Assembly: GCF_000265385.1 (NCBI RefSeq)
Contig: NC_018013.1
Coordinates: 2,383,001 to 2,447,000, forward strand
Direction: 5' to 3'
DNA length: 64,000 bases
Source: Aequorivita sublithincola DSM 14238
Lineage (GTDB): Bacteria; Bacteroidota; Bacteroidia; Flavobacteriales; Flavobacteriaceae
A program made the translations under genes and the position numbers. Each line of letters begins with the position of its first letter. Position 1 is the stretch's first letter. The notes beneath the pieces were generated by a model. That model worked only from the letters and a program-made list of their open reading frames with translations, did no database searches and was not told the DNA's origin. Positions 46,251 to 54,869 of this stretch are shown in pieces.

Positions 46251-46313
46251 CTATTCGGACACACGGAAATTCTTTGTGCCCTTTGTGTAAAACTTTGTGT
46301 CCTTTGTGGTTAA
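46211..46313. repeat. 'ttaaccgcaaaggac' palindrome, copy 3
   Basis: The left arm ttttaaccgcaaaggacatt, with aagaaggcacaa, pairs with ttgtgccctttgtg and tttgtgtcctttgtggttaa. A nested ctcgatagctattcgg hairpin sits in the centre. The left arm is translated as the end of the preceding glycosyltransferase. Confidence 0.88.
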
Positions 46314-46356
46314 ACAACAAGTAATAACAATAATAAATAAGCAATAATCAATAAAC

Positions 46357-47475
46357 TTGAAAATAGCAATTATCTCCCATACCGAACATTATAAACAACC
46401 CAATGGAACAATCGTAGGTTGGGGGCCTACTGTTAGTGAGCTGAATCATTTGGCACAGGATTTTGAGGAGATATATCATATTGCCTTTTTACATTCTGGA
46501 CCTCCTCCACCAAGCTCTTTACCTTATACCTCACCAAACATAAAGTTTATTGCCTTGCGGCCTGTTGGGGGGAAAGGAATAGGAGCGAAGCTGAAGGTTA
46601 TTGCAAACATTCCCAAGATTTTAAACGCCGTGCGAAGAACATTGAAGAAAGTTGATGTATTCCAATTACGAACACCAACGGGGATTGGAGTTTTTTTAAT
46701 TCCCTATCTAACACTTTTCAGCAATAAAAAAGGTTGGTATAAATATGCTGGCAACTGGAATCAAGAAAACCCACCATTAGGCTATGCTTTACAACGCTTG
46801 ATGTTAAAGCGTCAAAACCGGAAAGTAACCATCAACGGAAACTGGCCACAGCAACTGAAACAATGTTTAACCTTTGAAAACCCTTGTTTAACTGAAGAAG
46901 AACGAGCAGAGGGCTTAGAAATGACAAAAACAAAGTTATTTGAACAGCCTTATACTTTTTGTTTTGTAGGCAGATTGGAAGATGCCAAAGGCGTACAGCG
47001 CATTATTGATGCTTTTGGAACTCTTTCTTCTTTAGAAAAGATTGATAAGATTCATTTTATAGGCAATGGTGAAAAAATGAATTTCTATAAAAAACAATGT
47101 GAAGTTATGAATATTCCAGCCGTATTTCACGGTTTTTTAGAAAGACGGAAGGTCTTTGAAATTTACAAGGATTCACAGTTCATTTTATTACCAAGTGATT
47201 CTGAAGGATTTCCTAAAGTAATAGCTGAAGGGATGAATTATGGCTGTATTCCAATTGTATCGGATGTTTCTAGTATAGGCCAATACATTAATCACAAGAA
47301 CGGATTTCTTTTAAAGCCTATTACCGTCCCGCGTTTGGCAGAAATATTAAATGAGATTCTTACAGAAACTGCTGTTGAACTAAAAAGAAAAGCTTCGGAT
47401 TGCTATCTTGTAACTTCAAAATTTACGTTTAAGATTTATAGACAAAGAATTCAACAAGAGATACTAGAAACTTAA
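46357..47475 (+). CDS. Glycosyltransferase family 4
   Basis: The 372-residue GT-B enzyme starts at TTG (MKIAIISHTEHYKQPNGTIVGWGPTVSELNHLAQDF). It has VDVFQLRTPTGIGVFLIPYL, YTFCFVGRLEDAKGVQRIIDAF, and FILLPSDSEGFPKVIAEGMNYGCIPIVSDVSSIGQYI. This is a distinct GT4 subgroup with a longer acceptor domain. Confidence 0.92.
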   Translation: MKIAIISHTEHYKQPNGTIVGWGPTVSELNHLAQDFEEIYHIAFLHSGPPPPSSLPYTSPNIKFIALRPVGGKGIGAKLKVIANIPKILNAVRRTLKKVDVFQLRTPTGIGVFLIPYLTLFSNKKGWYKYAGNWNQENPPLGYALQRLMLKRQNRKVTINGNWPQQLKQCLTFENPCLTEEERAEGLEMTKTKLFEQPYTFCFVGRLEDAKGVQRIIDAFGTLSSLEKIDKIHFIGNGEKMNFYKKQCEVMNIPAVFHGFLERRKVFEIYKDSQFILLPSDSEGFPKVIAEGMNYGCIPIVSDVSSIGQYINHKNGFLLKPITVPRLAEILNEILTETAVELKRKASDCYLVTSKFTFKIYRQRIQQEILET

Positions 47476-47545
47476 AATAATACATATAGTTATCACACCT
47501 AAAATATTTCAAAATATAAAGCCATTATATGCCATAATCTTCCAT

Positions 47546-48850
47546 GTGTTGATTGGGTTTTTAGCATCATTTAGTCGATCGTTGATGTTGTTTTATATGC
47601 TGATAGTTTTAGGATATTTCTTTTATAATATAATATTTAAGAAAGATAAGCTGAAATATGTTCTTTTAGGCGCCGCATATATTACGGGAGCGGAAGTGTT
47701 CTTTAGAATGACGAAAGCATTTATTTTTTATGAGACGGGTAAGTATGCTGTAATTTTGTTCTTTCTTCTGGGAATGCTTTATTATGGTTTTAAGAAGAGC
47801 GCGTTTCCCTATTTGCTATATATATTATTTTTATTACCTGGAGTTTTGGTATCCTACGATATGATTAGTTTTGATGCTAATTTTAGGACAACCGTATTGT
47901 TTAACTTAAGTGGCCCAATTTGTTTATTCGTTGCTGCTTTATTTTGCTTTGGTAGAACAATTAGCTTTAAAGAATTACTTAAGATACTTGATTACGTATT
48001 ATATCCAATAATAAGTATGACGGTATATATAACTCTATATAATCCGAATATTCGAGATGTAGTAACTGGAACTGCCTCTAATGCAGAGCTTTCTGGGGGT
48101 TATGGACCAAATCAAGTAGCAATAATTTTAGGTTTGGGAGTTTTTATTCTTTTTACCCGTTTTTTGATACCTTATAAGAACGCATTGGTTCATTGGGTAA
48201 TGATGCTCCTTATGCTATTAATGGCTTATAGAGCTCTACTTACATTTTCTCGAGGTGGAGTTTTGGTTGCCGGTGTTATGTGTTTAGTTTTTTTAATTAT
48301 GTTCTTTCTTAATACCAACTTAATTTCCAAAACAAAAGTATCTTTCAAAATAATCATAATATTTTTCATTGCGTTATTAGTTTGGTCATACACTATTTTT
48401 CAGACAGGGGGGTTAATACAAAACAGATACGCCAATGAAGATGCGTTGGGGCGTGAAAAAGAAGATGTAACCACGGGGCGTGGAGATTTACTTGCTGTTG
48501 AATACGAAGCTTTTAGAGATAATCCGTTCATGGGGATTGGAGTCGGCCAAGGTAAATTTCAATTTAAGGAAGAAATAGGAATAACCTCGGCTTCGCACAA
48601 TGAAATTTCTCGTATGCTTTCGGAACATGGAATGTTTGGAATTTTAGCCTTATTAGTCCTTATTTTAGCACCAATAATTACAAAAATGAATGGTAGAAAA
48701 AACATTTATTTCTGGCCGTTTTTGCTATTTTGGGGACTCACTATAGCACATTCATCCATGCGGATTGCCGCGCCTGCCTTTATATATGCTCTTTGTTTAT
48801 TGAATTTAGATTATGCGCCCAAAGAAAAACCTGCTCTACATAGGAAATAA
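47546..48850 (+). CDS. Wzy-type O-antigen polymerase or ligase
   Basis: This 434-residue protein has about 10-12 membrane helices. Typical of Wzy/WaaL are the conserved loop region (GGYGPNQVAIILGLGVFILF and FSRGGVLVAGVMC) and the late motif NPFMGIGVGQGKF...SASHNEISRMLSEHGMFGILALL with its conserved His. I give the first usable start (GTG 47546). The frame is open back to 47477 and reads like protein (IHIVITPKIFQNIKPLYAIIFHV) but contains only ATA, no ATG, GTG or TTG, at its likely beginning. The gene overlaps the next by 38 bp. Confidence 0.88.
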   Translation: MLIGFLASFSRSLMLFYMLIVLGYFFYNIIFKKDKLKYVLLGAAYITGAEVFFRMTKAFIFYETGKYAVILFFLLGMLYYGFKKSAFPYLLYILFLLPGVLVSYDMISFDANFRTTVLFNLSGPICLFVAALFCFGRTISFKELLKILDYVLYPIISMTVYITLYNPNIRDVVTGTASNAELSGGYGPNQVAIILGLGVFILFTRFLIPYKNALVHWVMMLLMLLMAYRALLTFSRGGVLVAGVMCLVFLIMFFLNTNLISKTKVSFKIIIIFFIALLVWSYTIFQTGGLIQNRYANEDALGREKEDVTTGRGDLLAVEYEAFRDNPFMGIGVGQGKFQFKEEIGITSASHNEISRMLSEHGMFGILALLVLILAPIITKMNGRKNIYFWPFLLFWGLTIAHSSMRIAAPAFIYALCLLNLDYAPKEKPALHRK

Positions 48851-49835
48851 ACTGGCCGTCCACGGAAAATCGCCTGCCGCCATAGATTCCTTATCCATTA
48901 AATTGGAAGAGGAAGGTTATTATGTTATAACGGCATCTTCCAAGAAAAACAAGCTGCTTAGAATGTTGGATATGGTTTTTATAACCCTCAGAAACAGAAG
49001 AAATGTAGATTTGGTACTCATCGACACTTACAGCACGCAAAACTTCTATTATGCCGTTGTCGTTGCAAGGCTTTGTAGGTTTTTTAAAATTCCTTATATT
49101 CCTATTCTTCATGGTGGAAATCTTCCCAGCCGACTTAAAGACAGCAAAAGTCTAAGCAAAAATCTTTTCGGGAAGGCATTGACGAATGTGGCGCCTTCGA
49201 AATATATGATGCAACAGTTTAAAGCGGCTGGATTCAATAAGTTAACATATATCCCAAATACGATAGCGATAGTTGATTATCCCTTTCAACCAAGAGAAAG
49301 ATTAAAACCGAAACTGCTTTGGGTGCGTTCCTTTTCAGAAATATATAATCCATTGCTGGCTTTGGAAATCCTTGAAATTTTAAAGCTGAAAGGAATAGAT
49401 AGTAGCCTTTGTATGGTTGGCCCAGATAAGGATGGTTCGTTACAACGTTGTAAAAATGTGGCTTCGGAATTAAACTTGCCAGTAACTTTTACTGGAATGT
49501 TGCAAAAAAAGAAATGGATTGCACTTTCCAAGGAATATGATATTTTTATAAACACCACTAATTTCGACAATATGCCTGTTAGTGTTATGGAAGCTATGGC
49601 GCTTGGATTGCCCGTGATTTCAACCAATGTAGGCGGAATGCCATTTTTAATTGACGATGAAATTGATGGAATATTGCTTCCGCCAAACAACGCGGAGGCT
49701 TTTGTGCAAGCAATTGAAGATCTGTGTACTTATCCAATAAAGAGTATAGAAATATCAAAAAAAGCCCGTGAAAAGATCAAGGGTTTTGATTGGGAAAAGA
49801 TTAAACATAGTTGGATAAAGCTTTTGAACGATTGA
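48813..49835 (+). CDS. Glycosyltransferase family 4
   Basis: The 340-residue GT-B enzyme opens KNLLYIGNKLAVHGKSPAAIDSLS. It continues IPYIPILHGGNLPSRL, LTYIPNTIAI, PKLLWVRSFSEIYNPLLALEIL, and YDIFINTTNFDNMPVSVMEAMALGLPVISTNVGGMPFLI. It is the last glycosyltransferase of the run and starts within the end of the Wzy-like gene. Confidence 0.92.
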   Translation: MRPKKNLLYIGNKLAVHGKSPAAIDSLSIKLEEEGYYVITASSKKNKLLRMLDMVFITLRNRRNVDLVLIDTYSTQNFYYAVVVARLCRFFKIPYIPILHGGNLPSRLKDSKSLSKNLFGKALTNVAPSKYMMQQFKAAGFNKLTYIPNTIAIVDYPFQPRERLKPKLLWVRSFSEIYNPLLALEILEILKLKGIDSSLCMVGPDKDGSLQRCKNVASELNLPVTFTGMLQKKKWIALSKEYDIFINTTNFDNMPVSVMEAMALGLPVISTNVGGMPFLIDDEIDGILLPPNNAEAFVQAIEDLCTYPIKSIEISKKAREKIKGFDWEKIKHSWIKLLND

Positions 49836-49855
49836 AATTTCAGTAAATTTGGGGG

Positions 49856-49912
49856 GTAGTTCATAGTTCATAGTTCGTAGTTCATAGTTGGTAGTTTGTG
49901 GTTCGTAATTTG
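49856..49912. repeat. 10-bp 'gttcatagtt' degenerate tandem repeat
   Basis: About five to six degenerate 10-bp units (tagttcatagttcatagttc) precede the palindrome at 49948. They occupy the gap before the WcaJ-like gene. Confidence 0.8.
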
Positions 49913-49947
49913 TTGTGAATTGGTTCGCATTAAATTCTACAAGGCTA

Positions 49948-50016
49948 ATTTAACCACTAAGGACGCTAAGAAGGCACAAACCCTATAGCTATTGGGATTG
50001 TGACCTCTGTGGTTAA
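49948..50016. repeat. 'ttaaccactaaggac' palindrome, copy 4 (hybrid)
   Basis: The left arm tttaaccactaaggacgctaagaaggcac matches copy 3, while the right arm gtgacctctgtggttaat matches copy 1. In the centre is an ccctatagctattggg hairpin. This mixing suggests recombination between family members. Confidence 0.85.
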
Positions 50017-50071
50017 TAGACATAGAAGATAACATCAAAACCAGAAACTTGAAACCAGAAACAACTTTAGC

Positions 50072-51463
50072 ATGTCCAAAAACAATATCCATTTCGATAT
50101 CTCCGAAAGAAAGATTCTCCTACGAATCTTGGATATTGTCTGTGTATTATTGTTGCTTTATTTGGTTGGAATTGTTTTTAACTTTGATTATTTCAAGATT
50201 AATTCTGAACATTGGGTTTGGTCGATTGTTTTAGCTGCCTATTTAACAGTCTTCGCAACTATTTTTGAACTCTACAACCTTCAAAAAGCCAGTAAGTTTG
50301 ATGTGGTGGTAAAGAACGTAATCATTACTTCTTCGGTAACAGTACTTTTCTATTTATTGACGCCGTTTTACACCCCAATGCTCCCCACAAACCGTTTACA
50401 GATTGTCTATTTCTTTGTGGCAATTAACGTGGCAATGCTTGCTTGGCGCTATGCTTATATAGTTCTTGTCTCGGCACCGCGATTTTATAAACGGGTACTA
50501 TTGGTTGCAAATGCTTGTGATGTGGAAGCTATTATGACTTCGCTTCAAAAATCGGATCCAAATTACCGCGTAATTGGTTATGTAAATACGGGTGTAAATG
50601 ATGCTTCCATAGTGAATAGCCTTGAAATAGATGCTATAAATATAAATGATATTGCTACATTAACTCAGGAAATGACTATTTCAGAAATTGTAGTAGGCAC
50701 CCCAATATCTGAAGGAATGACGGTTGAACTTAACAACCAATTGATAAAATTACTCGAAATCGGAATTCCAATTCGCGAATATACGCAGGTGTATGAAGAA
50801 CTGACCTACCGAATTCCTGTGCAACATGTGGAAAAGGATTTTTATCGCTACTTTCCCTTTAGCCGAAGTAACCAAAACAAGCTATATCTCTTTTTTAATA
50901 GGGTTTTAGACTTGATTTTTTCTATTGTTGGTCTTATTGTTGGAATCGTGCTATTTCCTATTTTAATCATCGGAAATGCTTTAGCCAATCGAGGTCCATT
51001 TTTCTACAGTCAAACTCGGGTAGGAAAGAATGGGAAACATTTTAAAATATACAAACTGCGAAGCATGATAATAAATGCTGAAAAGGATGGCGCACAATTT
51101 GCAAAAACGAAAGATGTACGTGTTACTAAATTTGGCCGTTTCCTAAGAAAATCTCGCTTTGATGAAATACCACAGTTTATAAATGTGATAAAAGGTGAAA
51201 TGAGCGTGATTGGTCCACGTCCCGAACGCCCAGAATTTGTTGAAGATTTAAAAATAGAAATTCCTTTTTATGAAGTGCGCCACCTAGTAAAACCTGGTGT
51301 TACCGGTTGGGCGCAAGTAAACGCCAAATACGGCGCAAGTCAGGAAGATTCCCTTGAAAAGCTTCAATATGATTTGTACTACATCAAGCATCGAAGTCTT
51401 TTTTTAGACATTACGATTATTATTAAAACGCTGAGTACAATTATTTTTTTTAGGGGGCAGTAG
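50072..51463 (+). CDS. Undecaprenyl-phosphate sugar phosphotransferase (WcaJ/WbaP-like)
   Basis: This 463-residue polyprenyl-phosphate hexose-1-phosphate transferase starts repeat-unit synthesis on undecaprenyl phosphate. Four hydrophobic helices lie at about residues 20-140, then a CoA-binding-like domain (RVLLVANACDVEAIMTSL, about 150-250). A membrane-associated helix follows at about 275-305. The catalytic bac_transf domain has FFYSQTRVGKNGKHFKIYKLRSM, SRFDEIPQFINVIKGEMSVIGPRPERPEFVE, and KPGVTGWAQVN. A D-E pair (FDEIPQ) marks the active site. It is the last gene of the locus. Confidence 0.94.
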   Translation: MSKNNIHFDISERKILLRILDIVCVLLLLYLVGIVFNFDYFKINSEHWVWSIVLAAYLTVFATIFELYNLQKASKFDVVVKNVIITSSVTVLFYLLTPFYTPMLPTNRLQIVYFFVAINVAMLAWRYAYIVLVSAPRFYKRVLLVANACDVEAIMTSLQKSDPNYRVIGYVNTGVNDASIVNSLEIDAININDIATLTQEMTISEIVVGTPISEGMTVELNNQLIKLLEIGIPIREYTQVYEELTYRIPVQHVEKDFYRYFPFSRSNQNKLYLFFNRVLDLIFSIVGLIVGIVLFPILIIGNALANRGPFFYSQTRVGKNGKHFKIYKLRSMIINAEKDGAQFAKTKDVRVTKFGRFLRKSRFDEIPQFINVIKGEMSVIGPRPERPEFVEDLKIEIPFYEVRHLVKPGVTGWAQVNAKYGASQEDSLEKLQYDLYYIKHRSLFLDITIIIKTLSTIIFFRGQ

Positions 51464-51466
51464 ATT

Positions 51467-51515
51467 AGTGTTCAGTGTTCAGTCGCAGTGATCAGTAGCA
51501 GTTTTCAGTCGTATT
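51467..51515. repeat. 'gttcagtgttcagtcgcagt' word repeat
   Basis: ttagtgttcagtgttcagtcgcagtg and cagtagcagttttcagtcg are related to words at 61394-61422, 62550-62580 and 63146-63176. Confidence 0.65.
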
Positions 51516-51548
51516 AATTAATTGTGGTATTCGGTTATCGGTTATCTG

Positions 51549-51573
51549 TAGGCGCGCGATTTATCGTGCGCCA
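51549..51573. repeat. Palindrome family 'taggcgcgcgat' (copy 2)
   Basis: TAGGCGCGCGATTTATCG followed by TGCGCCAA is a slightly decayed copy of the element at 5318. Confidence 0.8.
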
Positions 51574-51619
51574 ATTTATTCCAAAAAACAAATGTTTAAT
51601 ATTCGAAATCCACTTGCAC

Positions 51620-51830
51620 CCCTTCAATCTCAGTCTGAGCGCAGTCGAGGACCTTTCACCTCCGAAAACCATTTATATTTGAAAATCTGAAACTCAATAA
51701 CCCTCCAATGTCAGTCTGAGCGCAGTCGAAGACCTTTCATCTCCGAAAACCATTTGTATTTGAAAATCTGAAACTCAATAACCCTCCAATGTCAGTCTAA
51801 ACGCATCCGATAGCTATCGGATTGAAGACT
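51620..51830. repeat. 81-bp direct tandem repeat, 2.6 copies
   Basis: The word cagtctgagcgcagtcgag begins at 51631, recurs at 51712, and again decayed at 51793, exactly 81 bp apart. Intervening sequence (cctttcacctccgaaaacc and tgaaaatctgaaactc) repeats too. The third copy is cut by a tccgatagctatcggat palindrome. The 613-bp gap 51464-52076 is made entirely of repeats and hairpins; I see no gene. Confidence 0.92.
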
Positions 51831-51904
51831 CTTAACTCCCAAATCTATTTTATAATTGGTCTTCTGCAATATGTCTTGCCCTAAAATTTTAACTCACGGA
51901 TACT

Positions 51905-51937
51905 CCATAGCAAGGCCATAGCAAAGCCATAGCAAAG
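51905..51937. repeat. 11-bp tandem repeat (ccatagcaaag), 3 copies
   Basis: ccatagcaagg is followed by two exact ccatagcaaag units with no spacer. Confidence 0.85.
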
Positions 51938-51947
51938 TCATTAAAAC

Positions 51948-51973
51948 GTAGGAAAAAAGCCCTTTTTTCCTAC
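51948..51973. terminator. Bidirectional terminator-like hairpin
   Basis: GTAGGAAAAAAG pairs with CTTTTTTCCTAC around a two-base loop. It lies between the convergent WcaJ-like and DUF4105 genes and could stop transcription from either side. Confidence 0.65.
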
Positions 51974-52040
51974 AAATTTATATCTTGCTTTAATTCTTAC
52001 ATAAAAACAATGTAAACCCCTTGTTTTAAAGCTAATTTAA

Positions 52041-52062
52041 ACTCCCTCCCTTTGAAGGGAGG
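52041..52062. repeat. 'ctccctttgaagggag' palindrome
   Basis: ctccctccctttgaagggaggg is a perfect hairpin next to the DUF4105 stop. The inner part resembles arms of the 160-bp elements at 34248 and 34855. Confidence 0.7.
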
Positions 52063-52076
52063 GTTGGGGTGGGATG

Positions 52077-53258
52077 TTATTCCTGCTTTCCAATAAAATA
52101 TACTAAATAAACATAACGCACCGCCAAGGCAATTAACAACGGTAACAAGCCAATGGCAAAAGTCTGTACGCCGGTAATCCAATGAATACTCAATAGGCTT
52201 AAAAGAAGAATTAAAACTATTACATAGCGTTTCAATTTAGGAGAAATATTTCTTTTTGAAATGGCAACAATCAATACAATTGAAATAGGGAAGGCCCATA
52301 ATAAATTGTAGTTATTTGCCGTAGCACTATGGTCCGTTGCGAACCAAAGCAGTAATAGGAAGATGCCAACCAATCCGGTAAAAAAGAAGATAAAGGTGTC
52401 TAGAAAGCGGCTTCTAGTTCTCCGATTAAAATCTCTAAAGGTTATAAAAACAAACAATAATCCCAGTAATCCCAATACAAATAGCGGACTCATCAAGAAA
52501 TTATTTTCTATTGGAGTTGGACTATTTTCATAAAGATCAGTTGTTTTTTTTACTAGATTTTCCGAAGTGCCATTTCTATTTATAACTGCATTTGCAGCGC
52601 CTTCATAAACATAATCAGGGAGAAACTGATATTCTATTGGCTTTGCTTTTCTGTCTATCACGGCGCCAAGAGCAACGTCTATACCTAAGCTTCCCCAAGA
52701 GTTTGCTTGTAGGTTTTGTTGAATTAGCTGCCGAAAAGTAAGTTCTTCTTTTATATGATCTTCCTTAAATTCTAGCTTATTGCCTAAAACTTCTTCAACT
52801 ACATCTCGGATTTTCGTGGCGCAGTTGTCAAAAAAGAAATCGTATTTGTATTTTTTGTTTTCTGGTTTTAAATTATTCCACAGATATTTTGAAACTGCTT
52901 GTTTTTCTGAAAGGGTTAAGTTTAACGTCTGCTGCTTCATCCATCGGTTTTGAGCCACATAGCGACCGTAGAAAGAGTCGAAATATTCAGCATCAATTTC
53001 ATAAAGTAGTTTTCCTTGGGCAAACTTTAAGTAGAAATTTGGCGTATCAAAATCGTATGCCCCGTAATTAAAAACAACGTCAACACCATTCAAACTGTCT
53101 TGAACTCGAAATGCGCTATGTCCAAACTTATCATAAAGTTCTGCTCCTGGCCCGATGGTAATTATACTTATTTCTGAAGTTTCGGATAAGGGAACGAACT
53201 GTGCTTTCACTGAAACACAGATTAAAAGAAGGAGTAGGAGGAGGTAATTTTTTGCCAC
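52077..53258 (-). CDS. DUF4105 family envelope protein
   Basis: The 393-residue protein has a signal peptide (about residues 1-19, ending VKAQ), then the DUF4105 (Lnb N-terminal periplasmic) domain. Visible there are ISIITIGPGAELYDKFGHSAFRV and FNYGAYDFDTPNFYLKFAQGKLLYEI, and later FFFDNCATKIRDVV with the conserved Cys. At the C-terminus (about 255-390) four or five membrane helices follow. The Cys/His pattern recalls papain-like amidase folds, but the function in Bacteroidota is unproven. Confidence 0.87.
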   Translation of the reverse strand: MAKNYLLLLLLLICVSVKAQFVPLSETSEISIITIGPGAELYDKFGHSAFRVQDSLNGVDVVFNYGAYDFDTPNFYLKFAQGKLLYEIDAEYFDSFYGRYVAQNRWMKQQTLNLTLSEKQAVSKYLWNNLKPENKKYKYDFFFDNCATKIRDVVEEVLGNKLEFKEDHIKEELTFRQLIQQNLQANSWGSLGIDVALGAVIDRKAKPIEYQFLPDYVYEGAANAVINRNGTSENLVKKTTDLYENSPTPIENNFLMSPLFVLGLLGLLFVFITFRDFNRRTRSRFLDTFIFFFTGLVGIFLLLLWFATDHSATANNYNLLWAFPISIVLIVAISKRNISPKLKRYVIVLILLLSLLSIHWITGVQTFAIGLLPLLIALAVRYVYLVYFIGKQE

Positions 53259-53572
53259 GGATTAAAAAGTTTCTGGTTTCTAGTTTCTTGTTTCAACCCT
53301 TCGATCCGATAGCTATCGGATGCGCTCAGGGTGACAGGTTAAAATTTAAGATTCAATGTTCAAAATTCAAGGTTAAAATAATATTTTAGTTGTCTTGAGT
53401 CCTGTTTCTCTTTCTTCTTGATTCAATATTCAACATTCAAAAGGAGTTCTATTTCAGATCTTAACCGTCTTGAGTCTTGTTTAATTTTTGTCCTGTTTAA
53501 AGCTGTCTTGGTTCAAAATTATCTTGATAATCATCTGTCATCCATCATCAAACATCCGTCACCAAACATCCG
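53259..53572. other. 314-bp gap filled with word-like repeats
   Basis: The gap holds a palindrome (atccgatagctatcggat, inside 53297-53338), a gcgctcagggtgaca word, and repeated phrases such as gttcaaaattcaaggtt, attcaatattcaacattcaa and catccgtcaccaaacatccgtc. No gene or RNA is visible. Confidence 0.7.
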
Positions 53573-54640
53573 TCATCTAAAAATCTCCCAATCCAGTTTC
53601 AACGAAAATACATTGGAATAAAGCGCTGCACTTTGGTCGCCAATATCTGTTAAAGCGTAATCTACTTGAATGCCTTTATATCTAAATCCAACACCAATAT
53701 TGGGCTGAAAGCCTACGGAATCGCTACCGTCCAGCTGTCTTATATTTTGAAAATTGCCAACTCCACCACGAACATAAACCATATCTATATATGCAAATTC
53801 AAGTCCGAGGGAAGGCGTAATACTCGCAAAGGAAGTGGAAATAACGTCATTGGTTTCCGCAAAACGGAAGTTTAAATCTACTTCAGCTAAGAGTGTAAAG
53901 TCATAGTGATAAACAAATTTACGTGCCATTCCCAATTGTAGTTTCGGAATGGTAATTTCAGTAGTTTCAGGCAATTCTTGGTTTTCACCATCTACCGCAC
54001 CTTGTATTTCAGCAAACTTTTTTTCATCTATACTCCAAGCGTTGAAGGTGGTAGTAATATCTCTTGCCATAACACCAAACATCCATTTTTCTGTTCTAAA
54101 TTGAACAGCGGCATCCAAGCCAAAACCCCAAGAAGAAGCAAAATCGCCAATAACACGACGAATTACTTTTGCGTTTACACCGTAATTTAAGCCGTCCAGC
54201 GGTAGTTTTCTGGCATAAGAAAACGTAAAGCCATAATCTGCTGTTGAGAATTTACTAATACGGTCGTAACGAATATTTCCTTCATCATCAATAAGTTGCG
54301 TGGTATTCAAAATATCATCCACCCCAAAACGAATTACCGAAAGTCCGACGGCGCTTTTATCATCAAGCGGCATTGCAAAAGCGGCATAATCATAATTGGC
54401 AATATTGGCAAAATAGGAAGCGTGCATTAACGAAATCTGTTTGTCTTCAAGATTTACAAGACCTGCTGGATTCCAATAACCAGAATTAACATCGCCAGAA
54501 GAAGCCGTTACTGCGTTGGACATACCGAATGCAGCGGCATCTACGCCAATGTTCATAAATTCGTTGGAATATTTTCGCACGGTCTGCGCACTTAGCGTAG
54601 CCGTTAATAATATAAGAAGGAGTAAAATTTTCTCTTTCAA
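53573..54640 (-). CDS. PorV/PorQ family outer-membrane protein
   Basis: The protein is a beta-barrel of the family that includes the PorV and PorQ shuttle proteins of the type IX secretion system. I prefer the TTG at 54640 (355 residues, MKEKILLLLILLTATLSAQ), which gives a clean signal peptide. A GTG at 54667 would add nine residues in front. After the signal come YSNEFMNIGVDAAAFGMSNAVTASSGDVNSGYWNPAGL, the family hallmark, then repeated amphipathic strands ending in LYSNVFSLKLDWEIF. Whether it functions as PorV or PorQ, or is a relative, cannot be told here. Confidence 0.85.
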   Translation of the reverse strand: MKEKILLLLILLTATLSAQTVRKYSNEFMNIGVDAAAFGMSNAVTASSGDVNSGYWNPAGLVNLEDKQISLMHASYFANIANYDYAAFAMPLDDKSAVGLSVIRFGVDDILNTTQLIDDEGNIRYDRISKFSTADYGFTFSYARKLPLDGLNYGVNAKVIRRVIGDFASSWGFGLDAAVQFRTEKWMFGVMARDITTTFNAWSIDEKKFAEIQGAVDGENQELPETTEITIPKLQLGMARKFVYHYDFTLLAEVDLNFRFAETNDVISTSFASITPSLGLEFAYIDMVYVRGGVGNFQNIRQLDGSDSVGFQPNIGVGFRYKGIQVDYALTDIGDQSAALYSNVFSLKLDWEIFR

Positions 54641-54869
54641 GCTTGAAATTTTGGGCAAATATGACACTATTTTACAAAATACTAAACTATAAATTTATGC
54701 ACATATTGTGTTTAGATAGCTTTGGACGGAAATACTTTGCTATTTTTACAAAATAGTCTATAATTATTTTTGAAAACAAGCCTAAACCGCTCGATTGAAT
54801 CGATTTATAACTTGCGGAGTCGGTTCCTAAACGAAGCCGAAGGAACGCAAGCTAAAACACAAACGAAGT

